Shown piece after piece: positions 1 through 8,230 of a DNA stretch of 58,954 nt (the first letter of the stretch is position 1; each line of letters opens with the position of its first letter). The notes below the pieces were generated by a model. The model was not told where the DNA came from. It did no database searches and was given only the letters and a program-made list of their open reading frames with translations. The translations under genes and the position numbers were made by a program. The stretch comes from a virus: IMG/VR virus record IMGVR_UViG_3300038436_000160, positions 1-58,954 of that record. One strand, given 5' to 3'.

Positions 1-124
1 AAAAAAAAGTAAGCAAAATTGGTAACAATAAACTTGTTCTTTGTTTAAGTGCTGGGCTCTGTTCAAGCGGAGCACTATCTGATTGCTGAGAATTTTGTGA
101 GTTTGTGGCAGGTTGATTTTCCAT
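1..124 (-). CDS. Partial membrane protein, N-terminus only
   Basis: An open frame starts at an ATG (complement of 122-124) and stays open to the left edge, giving about 41 residues. The first 27 are polar and rich in Gln, Asn and Ser, ending in a Lys/Arg pair. A hydrophobic run (SLLLPILLTFF) then begins, as expected for an N-terminal cytoplasmic tail entering a membrane helix. It is truncated by the window, so its function cannot be judged. It may be the first host gene beyond the element or a further phage gene. Confidence 0.5.
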   Translation of the reverse strand, partial: MENQPATNSQNSQQSDSAPLEQSPALKQRTSLLLPILLTFF

Positions 125-497
125 AATTAAATTCTAGGAATTTTTGAAATGATTTACTATACGATTTGTTGGTGATCTGTGTAAATTACTGTACATTTCT
201 GTCCCTTTTTGAGCTGGTCACCGTACTTTGCTCGAACCTAAGGCCTCTTATCGAGCCTAGTTTGGAACTCCAGCTTAGTTTTCTTAAAGAACATATTGGC
301 ATCAAATCTTTCGCTGTCACTTATCAATAAGACGTCTTTATTTTACTTTATTAACCCCTGTGGACACAAGGTTGTTTCTGTCACTTTCTGTTGTTGCGCT
401 GATCTTGAGTTAGATGTATTGTATAATACCCATAACCTACATTAAAGATTATTCTTTATAGTAGGACATTTCTCGGTGGGTTAGTTGCCGTTTTTAA
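125..497. other. Intergenic region upstream of the AbrB-like gene
   Basis: No gene is visible in these 373 bases. They hold a perfect 10-bp palindrome AAGACGTCTT (329-338), two CTGTCACTT copies (from about 314 and 378) and a good -10 box TATAAT at 422-427 pointing to the AbrB-like gene, without a clear -35. Bases 375-391 are repeated at 18896-18912. Because the recombinase lies at the opposite end, the left attachment site might be near here, but I found no tRNA-like fragment to mark it. Confidence 0.4.
375..391. repeat. 17-bp dispersed repeat, copy 1
   Basis: TTTCTGTCACTTTCTGT occurs here and again at 18896-18912. Both copies are intergenic, and the second lies between divergent genes. A shorter relative (CTGTCACTT) is at about 314-322. 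This looks like a binding site for a regulator rather than a mobile repeat, but the protein is unknown. Confidence 0.5.
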
Positions 498-812
498 ATG
501 ACTATGAAAGATACAGGCTCAAAAAAGAAGCCACAAGTAAAGATGACAGTCTTCGGGACCGCTCCGGTGAGTTCGCGCGGTCAAATTGTTATACCTGCAA
601 AACTGCGTAAAGCTCAGAACATTAATCCTGGTGATACTTTAATCTTTACCGGTAATCCTGATGCGGGATACTTCCATGTATTGAATGCTAACTCATTTAA
701 GGGATTTACTAATGATTTGAATAATCTTGTGTTCAATAACAAGTCAGAAGAAAAGCCTGTCAAAAAAGACAAGAAGACTAAGTCTTCTACCGAAAAAGAA
801 TACGGAAAATAA
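498..812 (+). CDS. AbrB/SpoVT-fold transcription regulator
   Basis: A 104-aa protein with a swapped-hairpin AbrB/MazE-type DNA-binding domain at about residues 22-55. The family signature VSSRGQIVIPAKLRK is followed by a Gly-Asp turn and a beta strand. The C-terminal third is Lys-rich and probably disordered. Family members act as antitoxins or transition-state regulators. No toxin gene is adjacent, so a stand-alone regulator of phage or host genes is more likely. It converges on the holin-like gene and overlaps its end by 26 nt. A -10 box TATAAT lies 71 nt upstream. Confidence 0.75.
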   Translation: MTMKDTGSKKKPQVKMTVFGTAPVSSRGQIVIPAKLRKAQNINPGDTLIFTGNPDAGYFHVLNANSFKGFTNDLNNLVFNNKSEEKPVKKDKKTKSSTEKEYGK

Positions 813-1035
813 AATCTCCAACTATTGTTGCTACCGCCGCCGCAATACTGATCTTCACTGCCAAAGTACTTACCTTTACTTTTAAGTCGCTAACATCCGC
901 TTGTAATTGGTGTAAGTGGTTTTCTTTAATTTCCTTGAGCTCTTTATTCACAGAACCAAACCCACCATCAACCCGTTCTTCGAGTTTGGCTACCCGCTCG
1001 AGCATTTCAACGGTGTTTACTGGTTCGTTGTTCAT
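787..1035 (-). CDS. XhlA-like holin-associated membrane protein
   Basis: An 82-aa protein with an amphipathic, coiled-coil-prone segment (about residues 8-58, heptads containing ELKEIKENHLHQLQADVSDLK) and one C-terminal membrane helix ending in Arg. This is the layout of XhlA/haemolysin-type accessory lysis proteins. It lies directly after the holin and endolysin genes, at the end of the late operon. The call rests on topology and position rather than conserved catalytic residues. Confidence 0.6.
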   Translation of the reverse strand: MNNEPVNTVEMLERVAKLEERVDGGFGSVNKELKEIKENHLHQLQADVSDLKVKVSTLAVKISIAAAVATIVGDFIFRILFR

Positions 1036-1037
1036 GG

Positions 1038-1262
1038 TTAGTTGGATTCAATATATTTACTATCGGTGAGCCATTTCCTAATGGTATTCACAACGACTGA
1101 CCAGAAAGCAACAACAATCGGAGTCCATTGGCCGAAGTCTATATTGGGAATCTTTTCAGTCAAATACGTTAATGCTGCTCCGAGGAGTGCAATTCCCAAA
1201 CCCGTACCAAGCTTTTTAAAGTCGTCGACTGTCAACTGATATTTTGGGCTGGTAACTATCAT
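1038..1262 (-). CDS. Phage holin
   Basis: A 74-aa protein with two hydrophobic segments (about residues 20-37 and 45-60) separated by a short loop, and a charged C-terminus. Size, topology and position between the M23 endolysin and the XhlA-like gene fit a small phage holin that permeabilises the membrane to trigger lysis. It overlaps the endolysin stop by 4 nt (ATGA), so translation is probably coupled. Confidence 0.7.
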   Translation of the reverse strand: MIVTSPKYQLTVDDFKKLGTGLGIALLGAALTYLTEKIPNIDFGQWTPIVVAFWSVVVNTIRKWLTDSKYIESN

Positions 1263-2326
1263 GATTTTTCACCTCCTTTAGGTAATTTGTTACTGAGATA
1301 CTGAACAACTAGAGAAAAAATTAATTGTGGAGTTGGGACCAACGTGCCCTTTTGACAGGCATCCAACTGGCTTTTGGCCTCCTGAGCATCGTTGAGAGCT
1401 CTCCCCTTGGCTTTATTAGCCTCATCTAGCTGGCCCTCCAATACCCCAATCCGAGCTTGTGCTAAGGGGAGGGCATCTGAGCCGTTTTTGAGCTGTTTAT
1501 TCAACGCGTCAATCAGAGCTTTATAGTATTTATCTTTGTCTAGCAAATCCTTCTCAAGTCTGCCAACTTGTTCAGTTCTATTGGTTATCTCCTGGGTGGC
1601 TTTGCTGACTTCAATAGACTTCTCATTTAGCTTGTTAGATAGGTCAGTTTCTCTACTTTTATACCCTCCGACTATACTCTTGATTCTGTCGCTGGGGGTA
1701 GTGTTAGGGTCGTCTGCAACCTCTAAAATTTTGAGTGTATCGGCCCACTTGGTTGCGGAAGAGACAACCTGCTCGTACTTGGTCCGCCATTCAGGTGTGT
1801 TTGGCACCAGACAGCCTTCAGGAGCAGAGGTAGTGCCTTTTTCTTTCTTGTATTTTCTGAGCTCATCAAAGAACTCCTGGGGGTTAATTGCTCCGAAGTA
1901 GCCATTGTTATAGTTGTCACTGACAAATTTGCCATTCTGAAGCTGGCCTCGTTTTACAGTTAAATGGAGATGACTACCGGTACTGTTGCCGGTATTATCG
2001 CTGATGGCCAGCGTGTCACCTTCGTTCTTATTCTCAAAGTTTTCAATGGATTTGCAGTGAGCATAGGTCAGCTTGTAAGTGTTATAAAGTTGTACGATGA
2101 CTTCAACGTACAGCCCGAAGCCATCATTTCCTTCGTTGCCTTGCGTATAAAATTTAGAAGCCCAAGAAGAGAGAATATTTCGAAAGCCTTGTGGAGTATC
2201 GGGAAACTTTGTTTTTAAGTCCCAGCCGTTATGTCCTTTGAGTCCAAACCGAGCATAGTCTGCGGGGTTTTCTCCAAATCCCTGGTTTAGTTCAAATGGT
2301 TCAATTGGTCTGGTTATATCTGCCAT
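1259..2326 (-). CDS. M23-family metallopeptidase, endolysin or tail lysin
   Basis: A 355-aa protein with an N-terminal M23 (LytM-type) zinc peptidase domain at about residues 10-155. Both metal motifs are present: HNGWD near residue 33 and HLH near residue 120 (TGSHLHLTV). The enzyme should cut peptidoglycan cross-bridges. From about residue 190 to 330 it is strongly coiled-coil, and it ends in a short hydrophobic segment, which is unusual for a free endolysin and suggests oligomerisation or anchoring. Its place directly before the holin favours host lysis. A virion-associated role in wall penetration cannot be excluded. Confidence 0.8.
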   Translation of the reverse strand: MADITRPIEPFELNQGFGENPADYARFGLKGHNGWDLKTKFPDTPQGFRNILSSWASKFYTQGNEGNDGFGLYVEVIVQLYNTYKLTYAHCKSIENFENKNEGDTLAISDNTGNSTGSHLHLTVKRGQLQNGKFVSDNYNNGYFGAINPQEFFDELRKYKKEKGTTSAPEGCLVPNTPEWRTKYEQVVSSATKWADTLKILEVADDPNTTPSDRIKSIVGGYKSRETDLSNKLNEKSIEVSKATQEITNRTEQVGRLEKDLLDKDKYYKALIDALNKQLKNGSDALPLAQARIGVLEGQLDEANKAKGRALNDAQEAKSQLDACQKGTLVPTPQLIFSLVVQYLSNKLPKGGEKS

Positions 2327-2332
2327 AACTGT

Positions 2333-5300
2333 TTATCTATAAATCAAACTCTTAATACTTTGATTGTCTGTGGAACTGGGCACATTCTTCAATGGATTTA
2401 GTGTTGATTTCTGTTCATCACTGTCCGTTTCTTGAGGAATACCACCGGGAAGAGTCGTTTTTAATAAGCGTTGTAAATCATTCGCATTGAAGGTGATGCT
2501 GCTTTGGAAAAGCGATGCTTCTTTAGGATCGTCTTTCATCAGAAGCGGGACAACCTGTGGAATTAGCTTTTCCGCTTCCTCATTCCACCTCAGTGCCATT
2601 TGCTGTGCTCCCTGAAGATCACCTGCCTCGACAAGCTTCTTCATTTGCAGACGGGTGGTGTTGTAGCCTACCTCGGCTTCATATTTGATATCCCAGGCTC
2701 TACGTTGTTTCTCACCGCCCTGAGTTCGGTAAAAACGATCCATTGTAAGTCCGAGGACATCTGCAGGGCTCAATAGCTCGCGCGCCAGGCTCCCTGTAAG
2801 CCCGTAAACGGCGTGTGTGAGCTTCATGGGGCTTACACCAAGTGCGCGACCGATTGTGACTGCTAAATCAGGTGTTCTACTATCGTATTGTTCTGATGGG
2901 GCGACCTTTTCTAATTTTCTTGGGACCACTGGAAATCCGGTGAAGAAGTTTGTGTTTGTGGCTATTTCAAGAGGTGTTCGAATAATTGGTGGTAAGGCAC
3001 CAGAGAAGAATGCTTGAGATGATAATTCTCCATCCCTTGTAAATGGAACTGGTGCCAACTGGCTCATCCATTCCAGACCCAGCTTAAAGAGATTCTGAGG
3101 TTCCTGCTTACGCACGTACTCAAATGAGTACATCAGGGGGTTGAAGAAAATTGTCCCGACATCACCTTTAGGAATCTGGATCACTTTGGGAACTTTATTA
3201 CCATCCTCATCTTTTTCCTCGCCGACAATAATGATGAAGTAGGTATCCTTTGCCCACTGTGGGATGTCATCCCACAATTCCTCATGGTTCATGACATTGT
3301 AAAAATAAGTAGCGATTCCAGGAAGAACAGTCATGGCAAGAGCTCTGGCGGCAGTCCGGACAGGATTATCTTTCATGACACGGGTGACATTTAGTAACCC
3401 TTGCCAGCGGGCATTTACAAACGGAACCCACATATTAATCAGGCGGGCTTCAACTCCTGCTTTGGCAAAGTCGACAGTGACATTTCGTGCTTCAAATGCT
3501 GCTTCTAAAGGACTGGCACCTTTGCTCAGAGCTTTTTTGTAGATTCCGAGTCGTGGAGCAAGCTCTATGGCTTCAGAAAAGTTTCCTATCAGCTCAAAGG
3601 GATTAAGGACCGCTTTTGTCCTTTCCATCCATCTGGGTCGGAATAATTGCTCAGAAGCAACTGATAGCCCTTTTGTTGATTCAATGTAGCTCCCATAGCC
3701 ACCTTGGTTTCTCATAAATTCGTCGTAGGCTTTAGATTCCCATTTAAATGCTGAGCGGAAACCGTCTTTAAATCCTGATAACCACACCGCAGGATTAAAA
3801 CCGTATTTGGAAACCATCGTAGCGGTTTGATAGTCACGGACTGCATTGGAGAGGGTGAAAGGAAAATAAAGAGTTGTTGTACCTGCCTTGAACGCTTTTG
3901 AAGACATCATTACCAATTTACCCATCAGGCCCGACTCTGCCGGACTCATGGCATGCATGGCTTCAGACAACTCTTTTGGCACAGCCCAGCGTGTTACCTT
4001 GCCACCAATAAACACACTAATTGATTCCCAATCTTGCGGAGCATTTTCTTTATTGGGTAAAAATCTAATCAACCCCTTGGTTGCATCAGGATGAGTCTTG
4101 CGAAGCTCTACCAATTTCAGGGCTACTTTATTTCGCTCCACTAGACTAACTGCTTTGGTGAGGTTGTCTATTACGGAGATAAATGGATCCCGAATGACTT
4201 TGTCTGTTCCTTCAAGAGCACTCACAACACCCTGTTTACTTACTGAGAATGTTTCAGAGCCGACTGCCATCTTATCTGCTTCTTCCAGTGTGGGGATGTA
4301 TTCCAGAACATGGAATGGTAACCAGTTTTTGTTTTTCTCTACGACGGCGTTGAAGGCTTTGTTACTTAAAATACCGGAATCTCTCATGGGCTCGAGAATT
4401 GCTTTCACTGCCCAATTCTGCATTCCATTACCAACTTGTTGGAATGTTTGAAATGTTTTATCACCAACTTTAGTTTTTAGTTCTTGAAGTGCTTTTTCTG
4501 CAGTTTCTTGGGTAACTTCAAGTGGATTTTCAACACCTCTGGCGGCTCTTTCTGCTGTTCTCTGGGCAAGTACGTAGCGAGTAAAGTCTGCCCGTAATTT
4601 TCTGACAGGTTGAAGTGCTGTATATAAATCTCGAAAACTTCCTTCTACGATGCCAAAGCGTCCGGCGTACATTCTGGCGCCAACATAAGGACTTGAATCA
4701 ATATCGATAGGCTTTCCTTGCAGTTTACTCACCTTGTTTTCAAACTCCCGAATAGGGGCAAAGCGGTCAGTAAATAATCTTGGGAAAACCTGGATTGCTT
4801 TTTTGGCTTTGTCCAAAAGATTTGCAGCAGGAGACAGTTTTCCAACCATTGCATCGATCTGACTTAAAGCACTCCCTTCCGGTGATGACGAGTCAGAACC
4901 GATAGGCGTTTCCTGGTGAGGTCTGGGAGGACTACCTGGCGGTGGATCTTTCATTTCATCTACTCGCGGTTGTTCCGGTGCAACTATTTGACCTTCGCGC
5001 CGTTTTTGAATGAGAGTTGTTTGTGATACATCCTTGTTAGTTCGTTCAAGTTTTTCTAGTTCGGTTTCACCAGGGACTCGGTATTTATCTCGTATCTCTG
5101 CAGCTTTGGCCGCTTTTTGATCTAAAACGGAGAAAGAGGTGGTTAGCGGAATGGAAGGCTTACCATCAACAATAGGTACTACATTTTTGGGGTCAAAAAT
5201 GACCATTTGATTCAAACCTTTGACTCCGTCATACCCTTTCTTTTGTAGAACTTCAGTAATTTTTTCAGGGTCGCCATACTTAGTCGCTTCGGTGTAGAGT

Positions 5301-6925
5301 TCATCAATCTTGCCGGACCAGTTGAAAAGTTTTAATCCTTTTTTAATCTTTGTGTCTATTACTGTACCGTATAATTTTGCTCCTTCACCACCTGGGGTAA
5401 GATCCAAATAAACACCCTTACCCATAACTCCGCCATAACCGCTCGTTTTTCCGGACTCCGCTAAACTAAAGCCTTCCTTTAAGATCTTTTCAGGAACTGG
5501 CGTGCCATGTTTATATGTTTCTGCACTTAACTCAGGCTGCTTAGAAGGGGTAACCGGTATTTTGTTTTCCATGGCCACTGTCACTAAATCAGCATCGGTT
5601 AGTTCTGCAACTCGTCCAAGTCTGGTTTTCGCTTCCTGTCCTCCAAGCGCAGTTACGATTTCACTTCTTTGAGCATCGTTGAGTGTGGCTCTGATTGAAA
5701 GGCCTGCAGGCATATTGCGGACTGCTCTGATGATGATGGCTCTTTTGTCAGGAACATTTTTCCAGAGTTCGTAATAAAGGTCCTGGAACTCCTGCCTGAA
5801 AGATTTGCCGGTATATCCAGTGGGATTGCTTACTTTTGCTAAAAACTCATAGGCTCTATTAGCTGTATTCCAGGCTTGATTAAATTGACCCATCTCTTGT
5901 GGTGTTTGGTTGGCTTGGGCTGGAAACTGTTTAGTAATACCTACTACTTTATTTTTCCATGCTTGTTTGACCTGTTCTGCTGTTGCAGTCTCATTTATTC
6001 CAAGATATTCGAACGCTTGTTTTTTGGTTATTTTCAATTGTTCGCTGGCAGCTTTCTCAATCTGGCTTTCTACAGCTGATTTGTTGGGTAAATACTTTGC
6101 TACAGCAAAGTTAAGAGAGTGGAGTCCAATCATTGCTGCAGTATTTTTTAGAGCGTCTTCATTGGAGTCGCCTTTAATAAGCGAAGTAACGTAAGTTGCT
6201 GGCCCGATAATTGCAGAAGACTTAAGAAATGAAGGTTTCATTCCGGCAATAGAAAAAGCTCCACCTAAAGCGAAATCACTGACAAAGTCTTTAGCGCGGT
6301 GTTGTGCATCTTTGTAGGATTCTTCTTTTTGTAGTTGAGTTAGTCCTGCAAAGGTAAGTCCATTCGAGAGTAGGCTAAATGTTCTTGGAGCAACTGTGGC
6401 GACTCTGCCCAGAAGAGGGACACCTTTTAGTGCTCCTTGGACAAGACCGCCACCTACGACAAAAGTTCCTATTGTTCCTAAAACATTAAACTCTACCTCG
6501 GTCATGTCGCCGGCCATTTTTTCAATGTCATTGGCATACTTTATTTCGGGATTCCACCAGCCAAAAGTTAATGCTTGAGCAAGCCCATCTCCGGCACCCT
6601 TCAAGGCTCCGATTGTGGCACTTGGCAAACGCTCTAGTACATCTGTGTCTCGGGCACCCAGACCAAGTGTTTGAGCGGCCGCTTCTACATAAATATTTTT
6701 AAACGGTTTATATGATCCGGTTGTAGGACCTGGAATGGCAATATCGTATTGTTCAGGCTTTAGTTTTTCGAGCGGTTTTAGGATGTCCTGAATTTTTTCG
6801 GAGCCTGAACGCACTAATGAAGAAGCCGCTTGTTGTGATTTCCCAAAGATGCCACCAAGAGTCTGACTCGTATTCTGAATTGACGAGGTAATATTTTTCT
6901 TGAGTTGTGATAAAAAGTTATCCAT
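2333..6925 (-). CDS. Giant polyvalent virion protein with J-like, ADP-ribosyltransferase-like and LPD38-like regions
   Basis: A 1530-aa protein. The frame opens upstream, but the ATG at 6925 begins just after the preceding stop, so I use it. About residues 295-365 resemble a DnaJ J-domain without the HPD loop. About 465-590 contain an ART-like fold seen in phage polyvalent proteins (YKHGTPVP, GKGVYLD and a final YDGVKG...VIFDP block). About 770-1390 match the large polyvalent-protein-associated region (LPD38 type) with membrane-active stretches. Such proteins are packaged and ejected into the host, like internal virion proteins of short-tailed phages. The ART-like part may modify host proteins, but activity is not shown. 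Confidence 0.7.
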   Translation of the reverse strand: MDNFLSQLKKNITSSIQNTSQTLGGIFGKSQQAASSLVRSGSEKIQDILKPLEKLKPEQYDIAIPGPTTGSYKPFKNIYVEAAAQTLGLGARDTDVLERLPSATIGALKGAGDGLAQALTFGWWNPEIKYANDIEKMAGDMTEVEFNVLGTIGTFVVGGGLVQGALKGVPLLGRVATVAPRTFSLLSNGLTFAGLTQLQKEESYKDAQHRAKDFVSDFALGGAFSIAGMKPSFLKSSAIIGPATYVTSLIKGDSNEDALKNTAAMIGLHSLNFAVAKYLPNKSAVESQIEKAASEQLKITKKQAFEYLGINETATAEQVKQAWKNKVVGITKQFPAQANQTPQEMGQFNQAWNTANRAYEFLAKVSNPTGYTGKSFRQEFQDLYYELWKNVPDKRAIIIRAVRNMPAGLSIRATLNDAQRSEIVTALGGQEAKTRLGRVAELTDADLVTVAMENKIPVTPSKQPELSAETYKHGTPVPEKILKEGFSLAESGKTSGYGGVMGKGVYLDLTPGGEGAKLYGTVIDTKIKKGLKLFNWSGKIDELYTEATKYGDPEKITEVLQKKGYDGVKGLNQMVIFDPKNVVPIVDGKPSIPLTTSFSVLDQKAAKAAEIRDKYRVPGETELEKLERTNKDVSQTTLIQKRREGQIVAPEQPRVDEMKDPPPGSPPRPHQETPIGSDSSSPEGSALSQIDAMVGKLSPAANLLDKAKKAIQVFPRLFTDRFAPIREFENKVSKLQGKPIDIDSSPYVGARMYAGRFGIVEGSFRDLYTALQPVRKLRADFTRYVLAQRTAERAARGVENPLEVTQETAEKALQELKTKVGDKTFQTFQQVGNGMQNWAVKAILEPMRDSGILSNKAFNAVVEKNKNWLPFHVLEYIPTLEEADKMAVGSETFSVSKQGVVSALEGTDKVIRDPFISVIDNLTKAVSLVERNKVALKLVELRKTHPDATKGLIRFLPNKENAPQDWESISVFIGGKVTRWAVPKELSEAMHAMSPAESGLMGKLVMMSSKAFKAGTTTLYFPFTLSNAVRDYQTATMVSKYGFNPAVWLSGFKDGFRSAFKWESKAYDEFMRNQGGYGSYIESTKGLSVASEQLFRPRWMERTKAVLNPFELIGNFSEAIELAPRLGIYKKALSKGASPLEAAFEARNVTVDFAKAGVEARLINMWVPFVNARWQGLLNVTRVMKDNPVRTAARALAMTVLPGIATYFYNVMNHEELWDDIPQWAKDTYFIIIVGEEKDEDGNKVPKVIQIPKGDVGTIFFNPLMYSFEYVRKQEPQNLFKLGLEWMSQLAPVPFTRDGELSSQAFFSGALPPIIRTPLEIATNTNFFTGFPVVPRKLEKVAPSEQYDSRTPDLAVTIGRALGVSPMKLTHAVYGLTGSLARELLSPADVLGLTMDRFYRTQGGEKQRRAWDIKYEAEVGYNTTRLQMKKLVEAGDLQGAQQMALRWNEEAEKLIPQVVPLLMKDDPKEASLFQSSITFNANDLQRLLKTTLPGGIPQETDSDEQKSTLNPLKNVPSSTDNQSIKSLIYR

Positions 6926-6930
6926 ATGTT

Positions 6931-7998
6931 TTAAACTCCAGGTGTAAACAGTCTCCTTAAGAAGCCCATGACACCTGGCTGGGTTTTTAATTGCCATTCT
7001 TCATCGATCACTTGTGTTGCTGATTTTCCTTTGTCCGTTGTTACGCCTGAGAGGTTAGTTTTGAGCTGATCTGCGTTATAGCCCTGTTTCCAGGCAGATC
7101 TGATTTCGGTTCTTAGATCACCTTCATTTACTGTGGTGGTTTGTGATTGACTCGATGGCTGTTCGTAAAGATTTGTCTTACCTGAGGTTGGATCGAAGAA
7201 ACCAACGACATTACCAAAGGCATCCTTGACTTGTTGTTTGGCGTAAGTTCCGCTACCGCCTTCACCAGCTCTTAACCTGCTGGTTTGAGCGTCGTAGAGT
7301 TTGAGTTCAAATTCCCGCTCCCAGCGTTCATCTTCTTTTGCCGAGGAAAGTTCAGACGACCTGATTTGGTTATAGGTATTTAAGAGACCACCTAAAAATT
7401 GGAGATCGTAGCGGAGATTATTCAGTTTGGCTTCTTTGCCCTGGGCTTCTGAGGTTACTTTACGGGTTATTTCGCCCAGACGTGCATTGTAGTCTTCTGC
7501 TTTGGCATTTCGTTCTTCAATGAGATTGCCAATCTTAGCATTGGCGAGGCGCTGAACCTCTCCGGACTCTCCGGTTATGGTGGCCGCTGAATAGCCTGGG
7601 TTCTTGCGAATCTTACTGACTGACTCATCGCGAACATTTTTCTCACTTGCGATGCTTGTATCCAAAGCACTAATGGTATCTTTGAGTTTGCCTAGTTCTG
7701 CCTTGACGTATTCCTCGTCATAACGCCTTGTCTGATAGGTTTCGAGATCAGAAGATAAATCCTGGGCTTGCTTATAAGTATCCTGGAATTTAGAGTTGAG
7801 CGTTCCTACATCAAAACCCAAGATACTAGAACCGCCAACCTGAGAAAGCCCGCTACTTAAGTTGCTGACAGATTGTTGTTTGCCTGGTTCATCACCGGTT
7901 GTGTAAATGTCTTTGCCAGAGGCATCAGTTCCCCACCATCTGAGAGCTTTATTTTGATCTGGTTGCCAATACCAACCGCCGTATTGTTTATCTGCCAT
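6931..7998 (-). CDS. Coiled-coil virion protein
   Basis: A 355-aa protein. The N-terminus carries a W-rich motif (GGWYWQPDQNKALRWW) typical of phage structural proteins preceding internal proteins. The middle (about residues 65-235) is highly charged and coiled-coil. The C-terminal 80 residues contain a short helical repeat-like segment. It lies directly upstream of the giant internal protein and overlaps the 80-aa gene by 11 nt. A role in the internal core or ejection channel is inferred from position. No enzyme motif is visible. Confidence 0.55.
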   Translation of the reverse strand: MADKQYGGWYWQPDQNKALRWWGTDASGKDIYTTGDEPGKQQSVSNLSSGLSQVGGSSILGFDVGTLNSKFQDTYKQAQDLSSDLETYQTRRYDEEYVKAELGKLKDTISALDTSIASEKNVRDESVSKIRKNPGYSAATITGESGEVQRLANAKIGNLIEERNAKAEDYNARLGEITRKVTSEAQGKEAKLNNLRYDLQFLGGLLNTYNQIRSSELSSAKEDERWEREFELKLYDAQTSRLRAGEGGSGTYAKQQVKDAFGNVVGFFDPTSGKTNLYEQPSSQSQTTTVNEGDLRTEIRSAWKQGYNADQLKTNLSGVTTDKGKSATQVIDEEWQLKTQPGVMGFLRRLFTPGV

Positions 7999-8230
7999 GA
8001 GGAGCTACCTCCTTTCTGGCTGGAGTAACCTCGGAAATTTCACCGGTTACTACATCAAAGTTGTATTCTTTTTGACTATCGAGGCCATACTTGAAAAATT
8101 TTCCAAGAAGCCACACGACCAATTGAGAATCAAGAGCCTGAGCTGTTAGCTGATGCTCTTTTATCATCTGCTTTCGTAACTGCAGTTCTTTTAAATCGGA
8201 CTTATCTAATTTAGTTTGTTTTTTCGACAT
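7988..8230 (-). CDS. Small helical protein of unknown function
   Basis: An 80-aa protein with a Lys-rich, helical first half and a hydrophobic centre (SQLVVWLLGKFFKYGLD). It overlaps both neighbours (20 nt upstream, 11 nt downstream), which supports a translated, coupled gene in the virion operon. I do not recognise the family. Confidence 0.55.
   Translation of the reverse strand: MSKKQTKLDKSDLKELQLRKQMIKEHQLTAQALDSQLVVWLLGKFFKYGLDSQKEYNFDVVTGEISEVTPARKEVAPHGR

Noticed and set aside
498-812. Toxin-antitoxin pair with the AbrB-like gene
   Set aside because: No toxin-sized partner is adjacent on the same strand. The neighbour is a lysis gene on the other strand.
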